NCBI RefSeq assembly: GCF_008123425.1
Contig: NZ_VSSS01000027.1
Location: 34,990-98,989, forward strand
From: Bradyrhizobium rifense
GTDB lineage: Bacteria; Pseudomonadota; Alphaproteobacteria; Rhizobiales; Xanthobacteraceae
Reading direction: 5' to 3'
DNA length: 64,000 bases
The notes beneath the pieces are model-generated. The model saw nothing but the letters and a program-made list of their open reading frames with translations, had not been told where the DNA came from and made no database searches. This document shows, piece by piece, positions 1 through 6,839 of this stretch; the first letter of the stretch is position 1, and every line of letters starts with the position of its first letter. The position numbers and the translations under genes are program-made.

Positions 1-147
1 CAATTTCGAGAGTGTGTCGACGAGATCGGCGGCCTCCGCCGGCTCAGCCGGCAGCAGCGCTGCGAGAGCGCCTCCCAACAAGCCGTTGCGCGCCAACGAA
101 GTGCACGACAACAGCGTCCGACGCATCGACACGATCACGCCTGACAT
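1..147 (-). CDS. N-terminus of a probable membrane sensor histidine kinase (partial)
   Basis: An ATG at 147 on the minus strand opens a frame of 49 codons that runs off the left edge. The visible residues begin MSGVIVSMRR and continue with a basic then hydrophobic stretch (LLGGALAALL, about residues 23-32), which fits a signal or membrane anchor. No catalytic domain is inside the window. The gene lies just downstream of dut on the same strand; from memory, Bradyrhizobium and Rhodopseudomonas often have a PAS-containing histidine kinase at this place. The product is therefore inferred mainly from position, and a second in-frame ATG (MRRTLL) could be the true start. Confidence 0.4.
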   Translation of the reverse strand, partial: MSGVIVSMRRTLLSCTSLARNGLLGGALAALLPAEPAEAADLVDTLSKL

Positions 148-338
148 AGTTGCCCCAAGACCGCACGAATTTGCGCGCGGCGACCCCCGCCGCACGCGAA
201 TCAAACGACAATACCCTCACCGTGACTCCAGCGGTAAGAGTCCAGACCGTGAACGCAAAGGTGGCCCCAAAAAAATGCCGGGCGCGGGGTTCCAGTCCAC
301 GTAGTTCTTCGGGATGATTCGGTTGGATTTGCCGCGCG

Positions 339-797
339 TTAGCGCCCGGTCGAGCCAAAACCGCCGGCGCCGCGATCGGTCGACGACAGTGTTGCCACGG
401 GAACCAGCGCGGCCTGCACCACCGGCGCGATCACCATCTGCGCGATGCGCTCGCCGCGCTTGATCACGAAGGGGGCGGCGCCGTGGTTGATCAGGATCAC
501 CTTGATCTCGCCGCGATAGTCGGCGTCGATTGTGCCGGGCGAGTTCAGCACGGTGACGCCGTGTTTGGCCGCAAGCCCCGAGCGCGGCCGCACCTGGGCC
601 TCGTGCCCGGGCGGCAAGGCGATCGCAAGCCCCGTCGGCACCAGCGCGTATTGGCCGGGCGCCAGCGTCATCGGCTCGCTGTCCGCCACCGCCGCCATCA
701 GGTCGAGGCCGGCGGCTTCCGTGGTCTGATAGGCCGGCAGCGGCAGGCCTTCCGCATGGGGCAGGCGTTGCAGTTCGACCGTGACTTTGCTGCTCAA
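339..797 (-). CDS. dut: dUTP diphosphatase (dUTPase)
   Basis: Hydrolyses dUTP to dUMP and pyrophosphate, keeping uracil out of DNA and supplying dUMP for thymidylate synthesis. At 152 residues it has normal trimeric dUTPase length, and all five family motifs are visible in order: AGLDLMAAV (motif 1), RPRSGLAAKHG (2), GTIDADYRGEI (3, with the catalytic Asp), RIAQMVIAP (4) and the C-terminal glycine-rich RGAGGFGSTG (5). The start is a TTG whose last bases overlap the coaBC stop (TTGA), so translation is probably coupled to coaBC. No in-frame ATG lies nearby. The dut-coaBC pairing is common in proteobacteria. Confidence 0.95.
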   Translation of the reverse strand: MSSKVTVELQRLPHAEGLPLPAYQTTEAAGLDLMAAVADSEPMTLAPGQYALVPTGLAIALPPGHEAQVRPRSGLAAKHGVTVLNSPGTIDADYRGEIKVILINHGAAPFVIKRGERIAQMVIAPVVQAALVPVATLSSTDRGAGGFGSTGR

Positions 798-2242
798 GAT
801 GCCGGCTCCAGGGATTTGTCGGTCACGCTTTTGGCAATATGCGCGACCAGTTCGATGGCGACCTGTTCCTTGGTCATCACCGGCCAGGAATCAACTGTGA
901 TCTCGCCGTTACTCTCAGCATTCTTGCTGATCAGGTGCACGGTGTTGCGGTCGCCGCCCATCACACCCGTGGCGGGCGAGACATCGTTGGCGACAATCCA
1001 GTCGCAGCCCTTGCGGGCGAGCTTTGTCTTGGCGTTGTCGATGAGATGCTCGGTCTCGGCGGCAAAGCCGATCACCAGCGGCGGGCGCTTGTCGGTGAGT
1101 TTTGAGATCGTGGCGAGGATGTCGGGGTTTTCCACCAATTGAAGCGGCGGCATGCCGGCCGATGTCTTCTTCAGCTTCTGCTCGCCTTCATTGGCGACGC
1201 GCCAGTCGGCGACGGCGGCGGCGAAGATCGCGATGTCGGCGGGAAGCGCGGCCTGCACCTGCTCCAGCATCTGCCGCGCCGATTCCACACGCTTCACCGT
1301 CACGCCCTGCGGATTGTCGAGGTCCACTGGGCCGCTGACCAGAATCACCTCGGCGCCCGCGGCCTGCGCCGCTGCGGCGATGGCAAAGCCCTGCTTGCCC
1401 GAGGAACGATTGGCGATATAGCGCACCGGATCGATCGGCTCGTGCGTGGGGCCCGCGGTAATCAGCACGCGCTTGCCCGCGAGCGGGCGCGGCACCGGCG
1501 GCCGCAGCAGCCGCTCGGCGGCGGCGGCGATCTCGATCGCCTCGGACATGCGGCCGACGCCGGCTTCGCCTGCTTCGGCCATCTCGCCGGAGTTGGGGCC
1601 GATCAGCAGGACGCCGTCACGCTGAAGCTGCGCGACGTTGCGCCGGGTCGCCGGATTGTTCCACATCAGCGGATTCATCGCCGGCGCGATCAGGATCTGG
1701 CGGTTGGTCGCGAGCAGGATCGCGCTGGCGAGATCGTCGGCATGGCCGTTCGCCATCTTGGCCATCAAATCAGCGGTCGCCGGCGCCACCACGATCAAAT
1801 CGCAGTCGCGCGCGAGACGGATGTGGCCGGCGTCGAACTCGCTCTGGGGATCGAACAAATCATTGTAGACGCGCTCATGGGAGAGGGCGCTGACCGAGAG
1901 CGGCGTGACAAACTGCTCCGCCGCCTTGGTGAGCACGCAGCGGACCTCGATGCGGCGCTCTTTCAGCCTGCGGATCAGGTCGAGCGACTTGAAGGCCGCG
2001 ATCCCGCCGCCGATGATCAGGGTGACGCTGGCCTCGGGGACGGTGCTGGAGCGCGCCGACGCGGCCGCAGGGGATGCCTCGGGCGGCACCGCAAACGGCG
2101 TCAGCGGCTCCTCGCGGCCCTCGATCAGTTCCCGCAGGATGACCCGGACCTCTTCCTCGACCGATCTGCGGTTCTTGGCCGAGCGCAGCCGCAGAAAGGT
2201 TTTGACGTGTTCGTCGAGCTTGCGGATGGTCAGGCTTGCCAT
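794..2242 (-). CDS. coaBC: CoaBC bifunctional coenzyme A biosynthesis enzyme with N-terminal FitA-like RHH domain
   Basis: Bifunctional phosphopantothenate-cysteine ligase (CoaB) and phosphopantothenoylcysteine decarboxylase (CoaC) of coenzyme A synthesis. The first about 42 residues (MASLTIRKLDEHVKTFLRLR... to ILRELIEG) look like a FitA/VapB-type ribbon-helix-helix antitoxin domain. A Pro/Ala-rich linker (about 43-70) leads into CoaC (GGGIAAFKS near 78, GHIRLARDCD, PAMNPLMW). CoaB follows, with AGPTHEPIDPVRYIANRSSG. The usual ACGD flap of CoaC reads GEMAEAGEAGVGRM, so no cysteine occupies the E. coli Cys158 position; I recall similar sequences in other rhizobia. The ATG at 2242 is preferred over an in-frame start at 2257 because GGAGGG lies just before it. 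About 80 residues longer than E. coli CoaBC. Confidence 0.93.
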   Translation of the reverse strand: MASLTIRKLDEHVKTFLRLRSAKNRRSVEEEVRVILRELIEGREEPLTPFAVPPEASPAAASARSSTVPEASVTLIIGGGIAAFKSLDLIRRLKERRIEVRCVLTKAAEQFVTPLSVSALSHERVYNDLFDPQSEFDAGHIRLARDCDLIVVAPATADLMAKMANGHADDLASAILLATNRQILIAPAMNPLMWNNPATRRNVAQLQRDGVLLIGPNSGEMAEAGEAGVGRMSEAIEIAAAAERLLRPPVPRPLAGKRVLITAGPTHEPIDPVRYIANRSSGKQGFAIAAAAQAAGAEVILVSGPVDLDNPQGVTVKRVESARQMLEQVQAALPADIAIFAAAVADWRVANEGEQKLKKTSAGMPPLQLVENPDILATISKLTDKRPPLVIGFAAETEHLIDNAKTKLARKGCDWIVANDVSPATGVMGGDRNTVHLISKNAESNGEITVDSWPVMTKEQVAIELVAHIAKSVTDKSLEPAS

Positions 2243-2260
2243 GACGCCCTCCAGCACGGA

Positions 2261-2302
2261 ATGATAGCGATGATATCACTCGTGTGATTGCAGTGCAATC
2301 AT
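2261..2302 (-). promoter_or_regulatory. Palindrome cluster in the coaBC leader, candidate RHH operator
   Basis: The short gap between ubiB and coaBC is packed with symmetrical sequence. TGATATCA (2271-2278) is an 8-base palindrome. TGATTGCA-G-TGCAATCA (2285-2301) is a perfect 8+8 inverted repeat overlapping the ubiB stop codon. On the minus strand GCTATCA follows TGATATCA, giving two TATCA half-sites 9 bases apart. Known FitAB operators contain TGCTATCA/TGATAGCA half-sites, so these are plausible binding sites for the RHH domain of the downstream CoaBC. Function is inferred. Confidence 0.45.
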
Positions 2303-3873
2303 AGATTCCGGACGGCGATCAGAATGCCGATGAAGGTCAGGGCGATGATCCAGAGCGCCACGGTGCGCCAGCGGTTCTTGCGGCCTTCGCTGCGGCCCAT
2401 CGCAGCGATGCTTTCGGGCGACAGCCCGATGCCCTCCCGCGTCATGGTTTCGAGCTGCTCGAGCACCGCGACCGAACGCGCTGCAAGATCCGGGAGACGC
2501 ATCAGGATGCGGGCGAGATCGCCGCCGCCGGCCAGCGCACCCTGCACCCGGCCGATCGGTCCGAGATTGCGCTCGATCCATTCGCGCACGACGGGATCGG
2601 CGACCTTCCAGATGTCGAGCTTGGGATCGAAGCCGCGCGCCACGCCCTCGACCACGACCATGGTCTTCTGCAGCAGGATCAGCTCGGGCCGCGTCGTCAT
2701 GTCGAACAGGCCGGTGACCTCGAGCAGCAGCGTCAGCAGACGCGCCATCGAGATTTCCTCGGCGGTGCGGTTGTGAATGGGTTCGCCGATGGCGCGGATG
2801 GCCTGCGCAAAATTCTCGACCGAGTGATGCGCGGGCACGTAGCCCGCCTCGAAATGCACTTCGGCGACGCGGCGGTAATCGCGCGTGATGAAGCCGAGCA
2901 GGATTTCGGCGAGGAAGCGCCGCTCCTTCATGCCGAGCCGGCCCATGATGCCGAAATCGACCGCGACGAGACGGCCGGCCTCATCGAGGAACAGATTGCC
3001 CGGATGCATGTCGGCGTGGAAGAAGCCGTCGCGCAGCGCGTGGCGCAGAAAACTCTGGATCACCTTGCGGCCGAGATCGGGCAAATCGACCTGGGCTTCT
3101 TCGAGGCGCTTGTGATCGTTCAGCGCGATGCCGTCGATCCACTCCATCGTCAGCACGTTGTGCGTGGTGCGGTCCCAGTCGACGGTCGGCACGCGGAAGT
3201 CAGGATCGCCCTGAGTATTCTCTGCCATCTCGGACAGCGCAGCCGCTTCCAGCCGCAAATCCATCTCCATCGCGACCGAGCGCGACATCGTATTGATGAC
3301 CTCGATCAGGCGCAGTCGACGCGCCTCGGACGAATAGGCCTCGGCCTTGTGCGCAACGTAGAAGAAATCGGAGAGATCGCGGCGGAAGCGCGAGGCGACG
3401 TTCGGCCGCAGCACCTTGACGGCAACCGCCTTGCGGACGCCGTCACGCAGTACCTCGCCGCGATGTACCTGCGCGATCGAGGCGGCCGCGACCGGCGGAC
3501 CGAGCTTCGCAAACACGTCCGTCAGCGGCCGCTCCAGCGATGTCGCGATCGCAGCTTCCGCCTCGGCTTGCGAAAACGGCGGCAGGCGATCCTGAAGGCT
3601 CTCGAGGTCACGCGCCATGATGACGCCGACGACGTCAGGCCGCGTCGCCAAGAATTGTCCGAGCTTGAGATAGGCCGGGCCCATCCGGGTCAGCGCGCGC
3701 GACATCCGCGGACCATCCTTCGGGCCGCGCCGTTCGACGATGCGCGCAAGCTTCAGCGCAAGCTGCCCGGGCGGCGGCACCAGGCTCGGATCGACGGAGC
3801 CGAACACGCCCTCGCGCGCGAACACGAACGCGGCGCGGATCAGGCGCGAAATGTGGGTGATGGCAGAGATCAC
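2299..3873 (-). CDS. ubiB: UbiB, ABC1/ADCK-type kinase-like protein for ubiquinone biosynthesis
   Basis: Atypical kinase/ATPase of the UbiB (ADCK/COQ8) family needed for ubiquinone synthesis, membrane-associated. The 524-residue protein shows the family KxGQ signature (AYLKLGQFLATRPD, about 70-83), the AAASIAQVH loop that replaces a P-loop, a VKVLRPNV lysine strand, catalytic HADMHPGNLF and metal-binding VDFGIMG. The C-terminus ends in a hydrophobic segment (TVALWIIALTFIGILIAV) that should anchor it. The start is a GTG overlapping the ubiE stop (GTGA), so it is translationally coupled as the second gene of ubiE-ubiB. Confidence 0.95.
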   Translation of the reverse strand: MISAITHISRLIRAAFVFAREGVFGSVDPSLVPPPGQLALKLARIVERRGPKDGPRMSRALTRMGPAYLKLGQFLATRPDVVGVIMARDLESLQDRLPPFSQAEAEAAIATSLERPLTDVFAKLGPPVAAASIAQVHRGEVLRDGVRKAVAVKVLRPNVASRFRRDLSDFFYVAHKAEAYSSEARRLRLIEVINTMSRSVAMEMDLRLEAAALSEMAENTQGDPDFRVPTVDWDRTTHNVLTMEWIDGIALNDHKRLEEAQVDLPDLGRKVIQSFLRHALRDGFFHADMHPGNLFLDEAGRLVAVDFGIMGRLGMKERRFLAEILLGFITRDYRRVAEVHFEAGYVPAHHSVENFAQAIRAIGEPIHNRTAEEISMARLLTLLLEVTGLFDMTTRPELILLQKTMVVVEGVARGFDPKLDIWKVADPVVREWIERNLGPIGRVQGALAGGGDLARILMRLPDLAARSVAVLEQLETMTREGIGLSPESIAAMGRSEGRKNRWRTVALWIIALTFIGILIAVRNL

Positions 3874-4631
3874 AAACGCCAGCCCGAATGCAGTGCGACG
3901 ATGCCGCCGGTCAGGGTCTGAAAGCTGACGCGAGAGAAGCCGGCGTCGCGGATCATGTCGGCGAAGGCGTTCGGCTTCGGAAACTTCCGGATCGATTCGA
4001 CCAGATATTGGTAGGATTCGGCGTCGCCCGTGACCATGCGCCCGAGCGGCGGAATCACCTTGAACGAGAACAGATCATAGATCTTGTCGAGGCCGGGCAT
4101 CTCGACGGTGGAGAATTCCAGGCACAGGAAGCGGCTGCCGGGCTTGAGCACGCGATAGGCCTCGCGCAGTGCCTTGTCGATCTGGGGCACGTTGCGAATG
4201 CCGAAAGCGATCGTATATGCGTCAAAGCTGCGGTCGGCGAAGGCGAGCGCTTCGGCATTGCCTTCGACGAAGTCGACCTGGGTCTCGAGGTGCCGCTTGG
4301 CGGCGCGCTCGCGGCCCACCGCCAGCATGTCGGAATTGATGTCGCAGACGGTGGCATGGAAGGCCGGACCTGCCGCCTTGGCGGCCCGGAACGAAATGTC
4401 GCCGGTGCCGCCGGCAACGTCGAGCAATGCAAACGGCCGGTCGCCCCGCGGCGGGTTCAATGCGTTGATCATGATGTCCTTCCAGACCCGGTGCAGGCCG
4501 CCGGACATCAAATCGTTCATCAAATCATAGCGCGACGCCACGCTGTGAAACACATCGTTCACCAGCGTCTGCTTGTCCCCCAGGGGAACGTCTTTGAAGC
4601 CAAAATGCGTGGTATCGCCCGGCCGATCCAT
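3870..4631 (-). CDS. ubiE: UbiE/MenG demethylmenaquinone/ubiquinone C-methyltransferase
   Basis: SAM-dependent C-methyltransferase of ubiquinone synthesis. At 253 residues it matches the family length, with the UbiE signature VFHSVASRYDLMNDLMSGGLHRVWK near the N-terminus, SAM motif I LLDVAGGTGDISFR (about 68-81), and the late motif RVLKPGSRFLCLEFS. The C-terminal SGWRL end is typical. It is the promoter-proximal gene of the ubiE-ubiB pair. An 81-base gap separates it from divergent mutM, so both promoters must lie there. Confidence 0.96.
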   Translation of the reverse strand: MDRPGDTTHFGFKDVPLGDKQTLVNDVFHSVASRYDLMNDLMSGGLHRVWKDIMINALNPPRGDRPFALLDVAGGTGDISFRAAKAAGPAFHATVCDINSDMLAVGRERAAKRHLETQVDFVEGNAEALAFADRSFDAYTIAFGIRNVPQIDKALREAYRVLKPGSRFLCLEFSTVEMPGLDKIYDLFSFKVIPPLGRMVTGDAESYQYLVESIRKFPKPNAFADMIRDAGFSRVSFQTLTGGIVALHSGWRL

Positions 4632-4712
4632 TACTCTACTCCACGACGCCGACCATAGCGCGGCCGCCGCAATGGCGCTATCACACCGCCCTCATAAGGT
4701 GAATGCCTGACC

Positions 4713-5594
4713 ATGCCTGAATTGCCCGAAGTCGAGACCGTCCGCCGCGGCCTTCAGCCCGTCATGGAGGGTGCGAAAATCGTCGTCGCGGAGGCCCGCC
4801 GGCCCGATTTGCGGTTTCCGTTCCAGCCGGACTTCGTGGCCCGGCTCCAGGGGCAGATCGTCACGGGGCTCGGCCGCCGTGCAAAATATCTCATGGCCGA
4901 TCTCGGCTCTGGCGACGTGCTGCTGATGCATCTGGGCATGTCGGGCTCGTTCCGCGTCATCAAGCCGGATAACGAGGCCGCGCCCGGCGAGTTTCACTAT
5001 CCGAAGGGGAAGGACTCCGCACACGACCATGTGCTGTTTCGGATGTCCTCGGGCGCCGACATCGTCTTCAACGATCCGCGCCGCTTCGGTTACATGAAAG
5101 TGATCGCGCGCAACGCGCTTGAAGACGAGCCATTGCTGCGCGACCTGGGCCCCGAGCCGCTCGGCAACGAGTTCGATGCCGCGATGCTGGCGCGCTCCTG
5201 CCAGGACAAGACCACGAGCCTGAAGGCCGCACTGCTCGACCAGCGCGTCGTGGCCGGCCTCGGCAACATCTATGTCTGCGAGGCCCTGCATCGCTCGCAT
5301 CTGTCGCCGCGTCGGATCGCCGCGACATTGTCGACCAAGAAGAGCGAGCCGACGGACCATGCCAAGCGATTGGTCGGAGCCATCCACACCGTGCTCAACG
5401 ACGCCATCAAGGCCGGCGGCTCCTCACTCCGCGACCATCGCCAGACCTCGGGCGAGCTTGGCTATTTCCAGCATTCGTTCAAGGTCTACGATCGCGAGGG
5501 CGAGAAATGCACCACGCCACGCTGCGGCGGCACGATCAAGCGCTTCACCCAGAACGGCCGCTCGACCTTCTGGTGCTCGAAATGTCAGAAGTGA
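4713..5594 (+). CDS. mutM: Formamidopyrimidine-DNA glycosylase
   Basis: Bifunctional DNA glycosylase/AP lyase that removes 8-oxoguanine and formamidopyrimidines. The mature N-terminus is the invariant PELPEVETV, with catalytic Pro2 and Glu3; DPRRFGYM and LLDQRVVAGLGNIYVCEAL (helix-two-turn-helix) follow. The C-terminal zinc finger is present (CTTPRC then FWCSKCQ), with CX4C in the first half. Length 293 residues, normal for alphaproteobacteria. It is transcribed alone, divergent from ubiE. Confidence 0.97.
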   Translation: MPELPEVETVRRGLQPVMEGAKIVVAEARRPDLRFPFQPDFVARLQGQIVTGLGRRAKYLMADLGSGDVLLMHLGMSGSFRVIKPDNEAAPGEFHYPKGKDSAHDHVLFRMSSGADIVFNDPRRFGYMKVIARNALEDEPLLRDLGPEPLGNEFDAAMLARSCQDKTTSLKAALLDQRVVAGLGNIYVCEALHRSHLSPRRIAATLSTKKSEPTDHAKRLVGAIHTVLNDAIKAGGSSLRDHRQTSGELGYFQHSFKVYDREGEKCTTPRCGGTIKRFTQNGRSTFWCSKCQK

Positions 5595-5756
5595 GATACG
5601 GGCTACGAGAACTGGCGCACGGCCGTTTTGCCCGATGAGTCAAATGTCTACGCGCCGCCGCCGAGGTGCCTCGGCCGGGAGCGGTTCTACTGTGCATGGG
5701 GTTGTTTTCGAGATTTTTGTTCGAGGGCGCGTGCGCCATCGCCAAAAAACGCGGAG

Positions 5757-5794
5757 CGAAGCAATCCGGCCGGGCTGGTGGCCGGATTGCTTCG
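5757..5794. repeat. Short palindromic repeat with 15-bp perfect stem
   Basis: CGAAGCAATCCGGCC (5757-5771) and its exact reverse complement (5780-5794) enclose an 8-base loop. It lies between the convergent ends of mutM and the ParA gene, where it could act as a bidirectional terminator, though there is no long T-run. The core GAAGCAATCC is shared with the longer element at 53995-54080, so it belongs to a dispersed repeat family. Confidence 0.75.
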
Positions 5795-5855
5795 TCGCTT
5801 GGGCTCTTTCACCGGATGGCGAAGAGCCCATTTGGCACCTGAGCGATTGCCCCGC

Positions 5856-6596
5856 TCAGGACGCCAGGATCGTGGTCTCGTCCGACGCGCGTTCGGCGGC
5901 GACGTGCAACATGCCGGCGGCGGCCGAGATGACCTGGTCGATCAGCACGTTGGTCGCCGAGATGTTCAGCCGGGTCTCGACCCACTGCCAGAGGCCGCGG
6001 ACTTCCTCGGTCGACTTGCCGTTCGGCGCGAATTCACTGACGGCGAGGCCTGAGGCGAGCGAGTCCTGGTGATCATTGCGCATCACGATCAGCGGGCGTG
6101 CGAGCACGTCGGCGAGATCGAGCGCTGCTTCCTCGGCGAGCACGTTGGCGGCGTTGTCGATGCGCTGGCCGCGGATCGGCGTCTGGTTCAGCACGAAGCT
6201 GTAGGACCGCTTCCAGGCGCGCGCGACGCTGAGGGTGGAGACGGTCGCCTCGATGTCTGCGACGCTCGGGCGCGCCGGGATCAGGCAGAGGTCGGAATGG
6301 CGGATCGCGGCGGTGGTGGCGGCGCTGAGGCCGGCCGCGGTGTCGACGATCGCGAGCTGGAGGCCGCTCGTGGCCAGCATCTTCAGCCGCGGCTCGAAAT
6401 CGGCGGCGTGATAGATCGGCTCGACGACGACATCGTCGTTATTGCGGCGGCGCGCCCAGTTGGACAGGGTGCCCTGCGGGTCGGTCTCGATCAGGCGGAC
6501 GGTGAAGCCGGCCTGCTTGGCCGCCAGCGCGAGGCCGATGGCGAGCGTGCTCTTGCCACTGCCGCCCTTTTGGGTGGCCAGTACGATCGTGTGCAT
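5856..6596 (-). CDS. ParA/MinD-family P-loop ATPase (orphan)
   Basis: A 246-residue ATPase with the deviant Walker A motif KGGSGKST at residues 10-17, in which the extra lysine marks the ParA/MinD family, and a switch region IVDTAAG (about 104-110). Later SYVFVLNQTPIRGQRI-type sequence fits the family. No DNA-binding N-terminal extension and no ParB lie next to it, so it is not the chromosomal parAB pair. It may position some other cargo; the partner is unknown. A weak AAGGA precedes the ATG at 11 bases. Monocistronic here, between mutM and the gamma-glutamyltransferase gene. Confidence 0.85.
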   Translation of the reverse strand: MHTIVLATQKGGSGKSTLAIGLALAAKQAGFTVRLIETDPQGTLSNWARRRNNDDVVVEPIYHAADFEPRLKMLATSGLQLAIVDTAAGLSAATTAAIRHSDLCLIPARPSVADIEATVSTLSVARAWKRSYSFVLNQTPIRGQRIDNAANVLAEEAALDLADVLARPLIVMRNDHQDSLASGLAVSEFAPNGKSTEEVRGLWQWVETRLNISATNVLIDQVISAAAGMLHVAAERASDETTILAS

Positions 6597-6839
6597 TGGA
6601 AGATGATTCCTTTGGAGTGCCTGGGTCTAGGGGTAACGCCACGCGAACGTGCATCGCTTCTCGATGCTGAGCTCTTCTCGCTCAGGACGTGCCCTGCCCG
6701 ATCCAAAGGGGACCGCGGATGTCCGAATCAACGGTAACAATGATGGCAGAATCGGGAATGCCAGCCAATCCGTACCACCACTGGACCCGTTATCGCGCAC
6801 ATGATGTGCTCGCCGCCGTGAATAAGAGGGATAGGCGGC

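Noticed and set aside
794..2302. A toxin-antitoxin locus
   Set aside because: The FitA-like domain is fused in frame to CoaBC, and no PIN-domain or other toxin gene is adjacent.
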